Of a DNA stretch of 64,000 nucleotides, positions 52,838 to 60,795 are shown piece after piece (the first letter of the stretch is position 1; every line of letters begins with the position of its first letter). Made by a program: the position numbers and the translations under genes. The stretch is from NCBI GenBank assembly GCA_963805495.1, contig CAWDUQ010000004.1:372001-436000 (forward strand). The letters are read 5' to 3'. The notes beneath the pieces were generated by a model, which was not told the DNA's origin, made no database searches, and saw only the letters and a list, made by a program, of their open reading frames with translations. The DNA is from DAHUXD01 sp963805495 (GTDB lineage Bacteria > Acidobacteriota > Thermoanaerobaculia > UBA5066 > Gp7-AA6).

Positions 52838-53326
52838 GTGAAGATGCGCATCGTGTGGTGCCTCGGGATCCTCGCGGCGGCAAGCCTGCCGCTCTTCGGA
52901 CAGACGGCGGCGAAAACCCCGGCGTCCAACAAGCAGGTCGCGGACGAAGTCATCGCGCTGACGCGGGCGCACTGGGCGGCCGAGATGAAGAAGGACGCCG
53001 CGGCCTGGGGAAAGAACGTGGCCGACGACTACACCGTGTTCGAAGGCGCCTACCCGACGCGGATCGACGGAAAGGCCACGATGCAGCACGTCGTCGACGG
53101 CAACTTCAGCGGCAGCGACACCCTCATCACGGCCGAGATGGCCAACGAGAAGGTGCAGGTCTACGGCGACACGGCGATCCTCTCCTACAACTACATCGCC
53201 TCGGTCAGGAACAAGGACGGCAAGGTCTCGCCGGCCATGGCGAAGTCGACTCGCGTCTACGTCAAGCAGGGCGGCCAGTGGATGCTGGTGCACGCCAACT
53301 TCGCCCCGGTGACCGCGCCCAACTGA
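52838..53326 (+). CDS. Secreted NTF2-like (DUF4440-type) protein
   Basis: A 162-residue protein with a signal peptide (LGILAAASLPLFG, cleavage near 22). The mature domain has the cone-shaped NTF2-like pattern, with a helical start (ADEVIALTRAHWAAEMKKD), VADDYTVFEG and closing strand GGQWMLVHANFAPV. Such domains bind or isomerise small hydrophobic molecules, or form inert pockets. AGGAGG precedes the GTG. No catalytic residues are identified. The following 184 bases are highly structured. Confidence 0.85.
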   Translation: MKMRIVWCLGILAAASLPLFGQTAAKTPASNKQVADEVIALTRAHWAAEMKKDAAAWGKNVADDYTVFEGAYPTRIDGKATMQHVVDGNFSGSDTLITAEMANEKVQVYGDTAILSYNYIASVRNKDGKVSPAMAKSTRVYVKQGGQWMLVHANFAPVTAPN

Positions 53327-53510
53327 AATTCTCCGCCTCAACAGAATCAATTGCTCGCGGCGCGGGGAGTCTCCCGAGTAACCGCAGGGAGGAGCCCCGC
53401 GCCGCGGGAGCAAGGGTGTGACGCAGGATCAGGCGAGCGGTCGAGCCCCTTGGCGAGCCGCTCGCCGGTGCGCCGTGAGGCGCAGGTCCTGCGGCGCGCC
53501 CTTGCGACGG
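53327..53510. other. Highly structured intergenic region
   Basis: Lies between two convergent genes. A 17-base GC-rich stem pairs 53351-53367 with 53395-53413 (two bulged bases on the right arm), enclosing CTCCC/GGGAG. A second perfect 9-base stem pairs GGCGAGCGG at 53432-53440 with CCGCTCGCC at 53458-53466, and a small GCGCC/GGCGC hairpin follows. No T-tract. Could be a bidirectional terminator, a repeat or a structured RNA. I see no gene in it. Confidence 0.6.
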
Positions 53511-53849
53511 TCAGCCCGGCGGCCAGGACATCGGGCGCCCGCCGAGGAGGTGGAAGTGCAGGTGGAAAACGGTCTGGCCGGCCCCTTCCCCGTTGTTGGC
53601 GACGAGGCGGTAGTGCTCGAGCTTCAGGTCGCGCGCGATCGCCGCGGCGCGGGCCACGACCTCGCCGATCAGGATCTCGTCCCCCGGGCCGGCTTCGGAG
53701 AGCCGGCCGATGTGCTTGCGGGGGATGACCAGGATGTGGGTCGGCGCTTTCGGCGCGATGTCGTGAAAGGCGTAGACGCGGTCGTCGGCGAAGACCTTCT
53801 TCGACGGGATCCCGCCCGAGGCGATCTTGCAGAAGAGGCAGTCGGTCAC
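53511..53849 (-). CDS. HIT family (HINT-type) nucleotide hydrolase
   Basis: A 112-residue protein of the histidine-triad family. The active motif FHLHFHLLGG gives H96, H98 and H100. CLFCKIASGGIPSKKV at the N-terminus carries the zinc-type CxxC pair. HINT proteins hydrolyse adenosine-phosphoramidates. The ATG overlaps the murA stop by 4 bases, so it is the last gene of the murA-containing run. Confidence 0.92.
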   Translation of the reverse strand: MTDCLFCKIASGGIPSKKVFADDRVYAFHDIAPKAPTHILVIPRKHIGRLSEAGPGDEILIGEVVARAAAIARDLKLEHYRLVANNGEGAGQTVFHLHFHLLGGRPMSWPPG

Positions 53850-55096
53850 TTCACCCTCCTCACGCTGGCGCCGAGGCCAACGAGTTTTTCCTCCATGTTC
53901 GCGTAGCCCCGGTCGAGGTGATAGACGCGGTCGATCGTGGTCTCGCCCTCCGCCGTCAGCGCGGCGATGGCGAGGGCCGCCGAGGCCCGCAGGTCACTCG
54001 CCATGACGGTGGCGCCGGTCAGGCGGGATGGCCCCTCGACGACCGCCCAGCGGCCCTCGAGCCGGATCCGGGCGCCCATGCGTACGAGTTCGGCGACATG
54101 CTGGAAGCGGTTCTCGAAGATCGTTTCGGTGATCGTGGCGACTCCGTCCATGGAGGTCGCGAGGGCCATCCACTGCGCCTGGAGGTCGGTGGGGAAGCCC
54201 GGGTAGGGCGCCGTCGCGACGTCGTGCGAGACGAGCCGGCCCTCCGCGCGCACGCGCACGGTATCGCCGATCGTGTCCAGGCGCGCCCCCGTCACCGCGA
54301 GGCGTGCGGTCAGGGCCGAGAGGTGCTCGGGCGCGCACCCGCGCACGGCGACGTCTCCGCGGGTGGCCGCCGCGGCGATCACGTAGGTCCCGGCCTCGAT
54401 GCGATCGGGGATGATGGGGTGCTCGACACCATGCAGGCTCTCGACGCCCTCGATGACGATGGTCTCCGCGCCCGCCCCGGTGATGCGCGCCCCCATCGCG
54501 TTCAGCATGACGGCGAGGTTCGTCACTTCCGGCTCACGCGCCGCGTTGACGAGGCGCGTCGTCCCGCGCGCCAGCACGGCCGCGAGCATGACGTTCTCGG
54601 TGCCGGTGACCGTCACCGTTTCGAAGGCGATCTCGGCACCCGTGAGCCGACCGGCTTTGGCCTCGACGTAGCCGTGCTCGAGGCGGACCTCGGCGCCGAG
54701 CTTCTCGAAGGCTTTCAGGTGCAGGTCGATCGGCCTCACGCCGATCGCGCAGCCGCCCGGCAGCGACACGCGGACGGCGCCGGCCCGGGCGAGGAGCGGT
54801 CCGAGCACGAGCACCGAGGCGCGCATCGTCTTGACGAGATCGTACGGGGCGTCGGCCGATACGACCGCAGGGACCTCCATCACGACGCCCCCCGCCTCCG
54901 CCTCGATCTTCGCTCCCGTGTGCTGGAGAAGCCGCCGCATCGTGCGGATGTCCGCGACGTCGGGAAGGTTCGTGAGGCGCACGGGCTCGGCCGTCAGCAG
55001 GGCGGCCGCCAGGCACGGAAGGGCCGCGTTCTTGGCGCCCGAGGTTTCGACCTCGCCCGAAAGGCGCGAGGGGCCCTCGATTACGAACTTGTCCAC
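53846..55096 (-). CDS. murA: UDP-N-acetylglucosamine 1-carboxyvinyltransferase
   Basis: A 416-residue enzyme catalysing the first committed step of peptidoglycan synthesis. The fosfomycin-binding Cys is C116 in GGCAIGVRP, so it is sensitive-type rather than the Asp variant. SGAKNAALPCLAAALLT is the conserved UDP-GlcNAc-binding start. Length is standard. It overlaps prmC by 16 bases at its start and the HIT gene by 4 at its end. Confidence 0.97.
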   Translation of the reverse strand: MDKFVIEGPSRLSGEVETSGAKNAALPCLAAALLTAEPVRLTNLPDVADIRTMRRLLQHTGAKIEAEAGGVVMEVPAVVSADAPYDLVKTMRASVLVLGPLLARAGAVRVSLPGGCAIGVRPIDLHLKAFEKLGAEVRLEHGYVEAKAGRLTGAEIAFETVTVTGTENVMLAAVLARGTTRLVNAAREPEVTNLAVMLNAMGARITGAGAETIVIEGVESLHGVEHPIIPDRIEAGTYVIAAAATRGDVAVRGCAPEHLSALTARLAVTGARLDTIGDTVRVRAEGRLVSHDVATAPYPGFPTDLQAQWMALATSMDGVATITETIFENRFQHVAELVRMGARIRLEGRWAVVEGPSRLTGATVMASDLRASAALAIAALTAEGETTIDRVYHLDRGYANMEEKLVGLGASVRRVK

Positions 55097-55968
55097 GGCT
55101 TCCGGATTCTACTGACCCTTTCGGTGGGCGATTCCAGGCGGGCGATGCAGATGCGGGGAATGCCCTCGAGGTCGGCCTCGATTCGCACGAACCGCCAGAC
55201 GGGCCGGGCCAGGATCTCCGAGCGCACGGCCTCCGACTGGCCGAAGCCGATCTCGAAGACGAGCACGCCTCCCGGAGCGAGATATCCCGACGCCGTGGCG
55301 AGGAGCTGGCGGATCGCGGTCATCCCGTCGTCTCCGGCGAAGAGGGCCCGGCGGGGATCGTGGTCGCGCACCGTCGGCGGCAGGTTCGGCGATTCCCCGA
55401 GTGCGAGGTACGGGGGGTTCGAAAGGATCAGGTCGAAACGTCCGCCGCCGAGGGCCGAGAGCCAGTCCGAGGCCAGCAGCGAAAGCCGCGGCAGGACTCC
55501 GTGGAGGCCCGCGTTCTGGCGCGCGAGGGCGAGGGCGTCGAGCGAGATGTCGAGCGCGACCGCGGTCGCCTCGGGCCGCTCCAGCAGGTACGTGATGGCG
55601 ATGATGCCGCTTCCCGTGCCGGCGTCGAGGACGCGGCGCGCGTCGCCCGACTCGCGGAGGGCCTGCTCGACCAGGATCTCGGTCTCGGGCCGCGGCACGA
55701 GGGCCCGGCCGTCCACCCGGAAGGGTCGGCCGTAGAAGTCCCATTCGCCGATGAGGTGCTGGACCGGGACGCCCGTGAGGCGGCGCTCCCAGAGGGCGGA
55801 GAAGCGGTTCTGGACCTGCGGATCGACCTCGAGTCGGGGATCGAGGGCGAGCGGCGGCGCGCCTCCCAGGGCGTGGCCCAGCAGGAGGCGGGCGTCCCAC
55901 GCGGTGGCGTCCGAGTGGGTCTCGGCCGCGCGGTCGGCGGCGTGCTGGAGAATCTCGCGGGTGGTCAT
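55081..55968 (-). CDS. prmC: Peptide chain release factor N5-glutamine methyltransferase
   Basis: A 295-residue SAM methyltransferase that modifies the GGQ glutamine of RF1 and RF2. The SAM motif is VLDAGTGSGIIAI and the substrate motif NPPYLALGE carries the NPPY active site. An N-terminal helical domain binds the release factor. The target gene prfA lies just upstream, a classic pairing. The C-terminal 15 bases overlap the murA start. Confidence 0.95.
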   Translation of the reverse strand: MTTREILQHAADRAAETHSDATAWDARLLLGHALGGAPPLALDPRLEVDPQVQNRFSALWERRLTGVPVQHLIGEWDFYGRPFRVDGRALVPRPETEILVEQALRESGDARRVLDAGTGSGIIAITYLLERPEATAVALDISLDALALARQNAGLHGVLPRLSLLASDWLSALGGGRFDLILSNPPYLALGESPNLPPTVRDHDPRRALFAGDDGMTAIRQLLATASGYLAPGGVLVFEIGFGQSEAVRSEILARPVWRFVRIEADLEGIPRICIARLESPTERVSRIRKPWTSS

Positions 55969-56047
55969 GAGCGGTCAGCAGTAGGCCGTAAGCAGTCAGC
56001 GGTCGTCAAGGGCTCCTGTCGACCGCTTTCGACGGACGGGTTCGCCC

Positions 56048-57127
56048 TCACGCCTTCGCCAGCTCGTCCTTGAGCCGCTCGGCCTGGAGCTGGGAGGAGA
56101 TGGGCTCGACGAGCTCGTCGAGGTTCCCGTCGAGGACGTCCTGGAGTCGGTGGGTTGTGAATCCGATGCGGTGGTCGGTGATGCGGGACTGCGGAAAGTT
56201 ATACGTCCGGATCTTCTCGGACCGGTCGCCCGAACCCACCATCTTCTTGCGCTCGGCGGCGATCGCGCCGACCTGCTTCTGCTGCTCGGCCTCGAGGAGC
56301 CGCGCCTTGAGAACGCGCATGGCCTTGGCCTTGTTCTTGATCTGGCTGCGCTCGTCCTGGCACTGGACGACGAGGCCGGTCGGCAGGTGCGTGAGCCGCA
56401 CGGCGGAGTAGGTCGTGTTGACGCCCTGGCCGCCGGGGCCGGAGGCGCAGAAGCGGTCAACCCGGATGTCCTTCTCCTCGACCTTGATCTCGACGTCCTC
56501 GGCCTCGGGCAGGACGGCGACGGTGGCCGCCGAGGTGTGGATGCGGCCGGCGCTTTCGGTCGCGGGAACCCGCTGCACCCGGTGGACGCCGCCCTCGTAT
56601 TTCAGGCGGGAGTAGGCCCCCTCGCCCTCGATGATCGCCGTGATGGTCTTGATGCCGCCGATGCCGGTGTCGTCCCGGTCGACGACCTCGACCTTCCAGC
56701 GACGCCGCTCCGCGTACCGCTGGTACATCCGGAAGAGCTGGGCCGCGAAGAGGGCGGCCTCGTCGCCGCCGGTGCCCGCCCGGATCTCGAGGAAGACGTT
56801 GCGCGAGTCATTCGGGTCCTTCGGGAGGAGGAGGACCTTGAGCGCTTCCTCGGTCGAGGCGAGCCGTTCGGTCAGGGAGGCCCGCTCGGTGGCCGCCATC
56901 TGGTAGAGCTCGTCTCCCGGCGAGAGGGACTCGGTCAGCTCGCGCGCGCCGTCGAGCTCGCGCTGGAGCTGGCCGTGTTCCTCCATCTTCCGAATGATCG
57001 GCTCGAACTCCGTCAGCGTTTTCTGGGCGTCCCGCACCGCACGGTGGTCCTGGACGAAGTCGGGGTCCGCGAGGCGAGCCCGGACCTCGTCGTACTTGCG
57101 CCGGATGTCTTCGAGTCTTTCGAACAT
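56048..57127 (-). CDS. prfA: Peptide chain release factor 1
   Basis: A 359-residue class I release factor. The GGQ loop is G232-G233-Q234 (SGPGGQGVNTTYSAV), and the stop-codon recognition tripeptide is PAT at 188-190 (family PxT, usually PAT or PVT), consistent with UAA/UAG reading. It is followed by prmC after 79 bases. GHTDDDR-like regions are typical. It lies downstream of rpmE. Confidence 0.97.
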   Translation of the reverse strand: MFERLEDIRRKYDEVRARLADPDFVQDHRAVRDAQKTLTEFEPIIRKMEEHGQLQRELDGARELTESLSPGDELYQMAATERASLTERLASTEEALKVLLLPKDPNDSRNVFLEIRAGTGGDEAALFAAQLFRMYQRYAERRRWKVEVVDRDDTGIGGIKTITAIIEGEGAYSRLKYEGGVHRVQRVPATESAGRIHTSAATVAVLPEAEDVEIKVEEKDIRVDRFCASGPGGQGVNTTYSAVRLTHLPTGLVVQCQDERSQIKNKAKAMRVLKARLLEAEQQKQVGAIAAERKKMVGSGDRSEKIRTYNFPQSRITDHRIGFTTHRLQDVLDGNLDELVEPISSQLQAERLKDELAKA

Positions 57128-57245
57128 GCGCAGCTTTCGGCCGTCAGCGTTCCGCAGACGGCGGGACGGACGCCGATCCGGCCGCTAGAGGTCGGCGAAG
57201 AGAAAGGGCCGGGATGCGATGGGGTCCATCCCCGCGTGAGGGCAG

Positions 57246-57464
57246 CTACGCCGAGGCGCCGGAGGCCTTTTTCTCGTAGCGCTTGCGGAAGCGCTCGACG
57301 CGGCCGGCGGAGTCGACCAGCTTCTGCTTGCCGGTGAAGAACGGGTGGCACTGGCTGCAGATCTCGAGGCGGAGCTCCTTCTTCGTGGAGCGGGTGGTCC
57401 AGGTCACGCCGCAGGCGCAGTGGACGAGGACCTCGTGGAGCTCAGGGTGAATGTTCGGCTTCAT
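57246..57464 (-). CDS. rpmE: 50S ribosomal protein L31
   Basis: A 72-residue zinc-type L31. The cysteine set (HCACGVTW and ICSQCHPFFTG) is the C+ form that binds zinc. The start MKPNIHPELHEVLV at 57464 is the canonical N-terminus; a longer frame to 57503 lies in the promoter. TAGAAT precedes the ATG by 10 bases, and there is no Shine-Dalgarno sequence. It is the likely first gene of the rpmE-prfA-prmC-murA-HIT run. Confidence 0.96.
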   Translation of the reverse strand: MKPNIHPELHEVLVHCACGVTWTTRSTKKELRLEICSQCHPFFTGKQKLVDSAGRVERFRKRYEKKASGASA

Positions 57465-57474
57465 GGGAGGGCGC

Positions 57475-57480
57475 ATTCTA
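57475..57480 (-). promoter_or_regulatory. -10-like TAGAAT before rpmE
   Basis: On the minus strand TAGAAT ends 10 bases before the rpmE ATG, giving a leader of about 4 bases. The intervening CCCTCCC cannot be a Shine-Dalgarno sequence. Same arrangement as rplU. Confidence 0.55.
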
Positions 57481-57487
57481 CGGATCC

Positions 57488-57513
57488 GGGCCCCCGGGCG
57501 CAAGCCCGGGCCC
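57488..57513. repeat. GC palindrome between the rpmE and FHA genes
   Basis: GGGCCCCCGGGC pairs with GCCCGGGCCC around a GCAA loop, with one bulged C. It sits in the 124-base divergent gap between the two promoters. Similar in style to the other hairpin repeats but not identical. Confidence 0.55.
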
Positions 57514-57562
57514 CGCCGCAGGGAATTGGGGCCCGCCGGGGGTCCCCGCCGCCCGGGCGGGG

Positions 57563-57568
57563 TAGAAT
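57563..57568 (+). promoter_or_regulatory. -10-like TAGAAT before the FHA-GAF-PP2C gene
   Basis: TAGAAT ends 20 bases before the GTG at 57589. An AGGGAAGAA string lies just before the GTG, so this one may have a short leader with a ribosome binding site. Confidence 0.5.
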
Positions 57569-57588
57569 GCCCAACTCTAAGGGAAGAA

Positions 57589-59250
57589 GTGTTTTACCTC
57601 TACGTCACCGCCCCCGGCATGGCCGCGCGCAAGCTGTCGCTCGACCGACCCGTCACGACGGTGGGTCGGTCGTCGATGAACGACCTGCCGATCTCGGACA
57701 AGATGCTGTCGCGTCAGCACGCCCGCATCGTTCGCGGCAACGACGGGGCGCTCACGGTCGAGGATCTCGGCTCGCGCAACGGCACCTTCCTGAACGGCGA
57801 GCGCCTGACCACGGTCCAGCCGCTCAAGCCCGGCGACCGGATCACCGTCGGCGGCGTGACGCTCAAGGTCGAGTCGGAGTCGACGACCCGCGTCCGGATC
57901 GAAGGCGGCGGCGAAGATCCTCTGGACAACACCATCCTGAAAGCCTCCGCCGAGTTGCTCCGCGCGCACGCCACCGAGACCGACCCGCGCCTGCCGGCCG
58001 AGCAGCTCGGCAAGCTGATCGAGTCCCTGCGCGTGGTCAACGAGCTCACGGTCGAGCTCCTGCGCGACATCTCGGTCGACGAGCTCCTCGGGTTCCTCAT
58101 GGACAAGGTCTTCGAGACTCTCCATCCCGACCGCGGCCTCGTCCTGCTGCGTTCGAGCGCGACCGGTGAGCTCGCGCCCGCGGTCGTGCGGGTGGCCGAG
58201 GGGATCTCGGCCGAAGACATCCGCCTGTCGAAGACCCTGGTCGCCGCGGTCGTCGAGAAACGCAACGGCCTCCTCCTCATGGACACGACCACGGGTTCGG
58301 GCGTCTCGCTCGCCGACTCGATCCGCCTCTCGGGCATCAAGTCGGTCCTCGCGGCGCCTCTCGAGAACGCCGGCGAGGTCGTCGGGCTCATCTACGTCGA
58401 CTGTCGCGTGGGTCACCGCTCCTTCGAGGAGGCGGACCTGCGCCTTCTGACCTCGCTCGCCAACGTCGCCGCGGCCAAGATCCAGAACGCGCGCCTGATG
58501 GAGGAGAACGCCGAGAAGCGGCAGATGGACCGCGAGTTCGCGCTGGCGCGCGAGATCCAGCAGCGGCTCCTCCCGGAGGACCCCCCGCCCCTGCCCGGCT
58601 ACGAGCTCCACGGCTCGAACGTGGCGTCGCGGCAGGTCTCGGGCGACTACTTCGACTTTCGGCCGCGGCCCGACGGCAAGATCTACGCGACGATCGCCGA
58701 CGTGTGCGGGAAGGGCGTGGGACCGGCACTCCTGATGGCCTCTCTCCAGGCCTCGTTTCACGCCTGGGCGGACGAGGGCGTCCCCGTCGCGGAAATGACC
58801 GGCCGGCTGTCCGAGGCGATTTCACGGCGGACCGGGCCCGACCGTTTCATCACGTTCTTCCTCCTGATCCTGGAGCCGTCGACGGGCGAAGTCGAGTACA
58901 CCAACGCGGGGCACAACCCGGGCCTCCTGCTCCACACCGACGGGACGACCGAGGAGCTCGGCTCGCACGGCCTGCCGCTGGCGCTCTTTCCCGGAAAGCC
59001 CTACGGTTCCTCGAAGCTGACCCTCGCGCCGGGCGACCTCCTCTGCCTCTACACGGACGGCGTGACCGAGGCCAACGACCCGGCGGGCGACGAGTTCGGG
59101 ATGCCGAAGTTGAAGGAGTTCATCGCGGCGCAGGTCGGGAAGTCGCCGAACGACATCGAGGCCGACCTCGCCCGCGTGCTCGAAGAGCACGCCCAGGGCG
59201 AGCCCTTCGCCGACGATCGGACTCTGGTGATGGTGCGACGGCTTCCCTAG
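57589..59250 (+). CDS. FHA-GAF-PP2C (SpoIIE-like) signalling phosphatase
   Basis: A 553-residue protein from a GTG start. An N-terminal FHA domain (about 1-95, TVGRSSMNDLPISDKMLSRQHARI, LGSRNGTFLN) binds phosphothreonine. A GAF domain (about 165-325) follows, then a short coiled coil (ENAEKRQMDREFALAREIQQRL) and a PP2C/SpoIIE phosphatase domain with metal-binding SGDYFDFR, IADVCGKGVGPALLM, NAGHNPGLLL and YTDGVTEA. It likely dephosphorylates an anti-anti-sigma-type or similar partner and responds to Ser/Thr kinases through FHA. Frame-open sequence upstream crosses the rpmE gene and is not coding. Confidence 0.93.
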   Translation: MFYLYVTAPGMAARKLSLDRPVTTVGRSSMNDLPISDKMLSRQHARIVRGNDGALTVEDLGSRNGTFLNGERLTTVQPLKPGDRITVGGVTLKVESESTTRVRIEGGGEDPLDNTILKASAELLRAHATETDPRLPAEQLGKLIESLRVVNELTVELLRDISVDELLGFLMDKVFETLHPDRGLVLLRSSATGELAPAVVRVAEGISAEDIRLSKTLVAAVVEKRNGLLLMDTTTGSGVSLADSIRLSGIKSVLAAPLENAGEVVGLIYVDCRVGHRSFEEADLRLLTSLANVAAAKIQNARLMEENAEKRQMDREFALAREIQQRLLPEDPPPLPGYELHGSNVASRQVSGDYFDFRPRPDGKIYATIADVCGKGVGPALLMASLQASFHAWADEGVPVAEMTGRLSEAISRRTGPDRFITFFLLILEPSTGEVEYTNAGHNPGLLLHTDGTTEELGSHGLPLALFPGKPYGSSKLTLAPGDLLCLYTDGVTEANDPAGDEFGMPKLKEFIAAQVGKSPNDIEADLARVLEEHAQGEPFADDRTLVMVRRLP

Positions 59251-59260
59251 AGCCGCGCTC

Positions 59261-59350
59261 GGGGTCAGGTGTTCGATTTTTCGGAGTTCCGACGAGTCGA
59301 AGATTACGCCACGAGAGAACCGGGACTCCGAAAAACGAAGACCTGACCCC
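59261..59350. repeat. GGGGTCAGG inverted-repeat element, copy B (90 bases)
   Basis: Begins GGGGTCAGGTGTTCGATTTT and ends ACCTGACCCC; the inverted arms are nearly perfect. It is the reverse-oriented sister of copy A at 35017-35106. The similarity continues to about 59425 (GAAGCGCGCCAGCTCC and CGAAGCCCGCGG match copy A left flank in reverse). It fills the gap between two convergent genes. Confidence 0.85.
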
Positions 59351-59430
59351 CTCGAAGCGCGCCAGCTCCTTGCGGAGTGTTGCTTTCCGCGCAGCGACTC
59401 GAAGCCCGCGGTCGAACTTACGCGACTCCG

Positions 59431-60795
59431 CTACTCGCGGATCTCCAGCCTCTTGATGATTTCGTGCAGGGTGGTCGGTTTGATCTTCAGCAACTCGGCC
59501 GCCCGCTTCTGCACGCCGTTGGTGCGGCGCAGGGCCGTGCGGATGAGGCGCTTCTCGTACTCCTCGACCATCTGCTTGTAGGTCGCGCCGTTCTCGGGAA
59601 GCCGGATCGGGAGCTCCCCGCGGTCCGGCGAGAGGACCGTCTCGGGCAGGAGCGACAGACCGATCTTGCCGCCCGGCGGGCAGAGCACGACGGCGCGCTC
59701 GATGGCGTTCTCGAGCTCGCGGACGTTGCCCGGCCAGTCGTGGTCGAGCAGGGCCCGGTAGGCCTCCGGGTCGAGACCGCCGATCGGCTTCGAGTTTTCC
59801 GAAGCGTAGTAGCGCATGAAGTGCTCGGCGAGCAGCGGGATGTCCTCGCGCCGCTCGCGGAGCGGGGGGATCGAGATGCTGATGACGCACAGCCGGTAGT
59901 AGAGGTCGTCGCGGAACTTGCCCTCGAGGACCAGCTTCTTCAGGTCCACGTTGGTCGCGGCGATGACGCGGGTGTCGACCTTCTGCGTGTCGACCGAGCC
60001 GACCCGCATGAACTCCTTCTCCTGGAGGACCCGCAGGAGCTTGGCCTGCGTTTCCATCGAGATCGTGCCGATCTCGTCGAAGAAGATCGAGCCGCTGTCG
60101 GCGACCTCGAAGAGGCCCTTCTTGTTGGCGATGGCGCCGGTGAACGCTCCCTTGACGTGGCCGAAGAGGTTCGACTCGAGCAGGTCGGTCGGCATCGAGC
60201 CCGAATTGACGGTGACGAACGGCGCGCCCGACCGGGGCGAGTGCGTGTGGATCGCGCGCGCGACGAGCTCCTTGCCGGTGCCGCTCTCGCCCTCGACGAG
60301 GATCGTCGATCGCGAGGGGCCGGCGAGGCGGACGAGCTCGAAGACCTTGCGCATGCTCTCGGACTTCCCGACGATCCGGCCGAGCCCGTAGCGCAGCGAC
60401 AGCTCCTCGCGCAGGCGCCGGTTCTCCTCGGTCAGCCGCCGGGCCTCCGAGCCCTTCCGGAGCGTCAGCAGGACTTCCTCGTTCTGGAACGGCTTGGGGA
60501 TGTAGTGGAACGCCCCCTGCCGCATCGCCTCGATGGCGCCCTCGATCGAGGAGTACGCCGTGACGATGACGACGACCGCGTCCGGGTCGCGCCGCAGGAT
60601 GTCGCGCAGGACGTCGAGGCCGGGCCGGTCGGGCAGCATCAGGTCGAGCAGAACGACGTCGTACGGCTCGGCCTCGAAGAGGGCGACCGCCTCGCCGGCC
60701 GTCGCCGCCGCCGTCACGTCGTAGCCTTCCCGGGTCAGGAGCGTTCCGAGGACGTCGCGGATGACCTCCTCGTCATCGACGACGAGGACTCTCAC
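59431..60795 (-). CDS. NtrC-family sigma-54 response regulator
   Basis: A 454-residue activator from a GTG overlapping the kinase stop (GTGA). The receiver domain (1-120) has D7, D8, phosphoacceptor D51 (VVLLDLMLP) and K102 (YIPKPFQ). The AAA+ domain has Walker A GESGTGKE, GAFTGA loop, Walker B IFFDEIGT and arginine finger HDWPGNVRELENAIER. A Fis-type helix-turn-helix is at the C-terminus (NGVQKRAAELLKIKPTTLHE). It is the cognate regulator of the histidine kinase next to it. Targets unknown. Confidence 0.95.
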   Translation of the reverse strand: MRVLVVDDEEVIRDVLGTLLTREGYDVTAAATAGEAVALFEAEPYDVVLLDLMLPDRPGLDVLRDILRRDPDAVVVIVTAYSSIEGAIEAMRQGAFHYIPKPFQNEEVLLTLRKGSEARRLTEENRRLREELSLRYGLGRIVGKSESMRKVFELVRLAGPSRSTILVEGESGTGKELVARAIHTHSPRSGAPFVTVNSGSMPTDLLESNLFGHVKGAFTGAIANKKGLFEVADSGSIFFDEIGTISMETQAKLLRVLQEKEFMRVGSVDTQKVDTRVIAATNVDLKKLVLEGKFRDDLYYRLCVISISIPPLRERREDIPLLAEHFMRYYASENSKPIGGLDPEAYRALLDHDWPGNVRELENAIERAVVLCPPGGKIGLSLLPETVLSPDRGELPIRLPENGATYKQMVEEYEKRLIRTALRRTNGVQKRAAELLKIKPTTLHEIIKRLEIRE

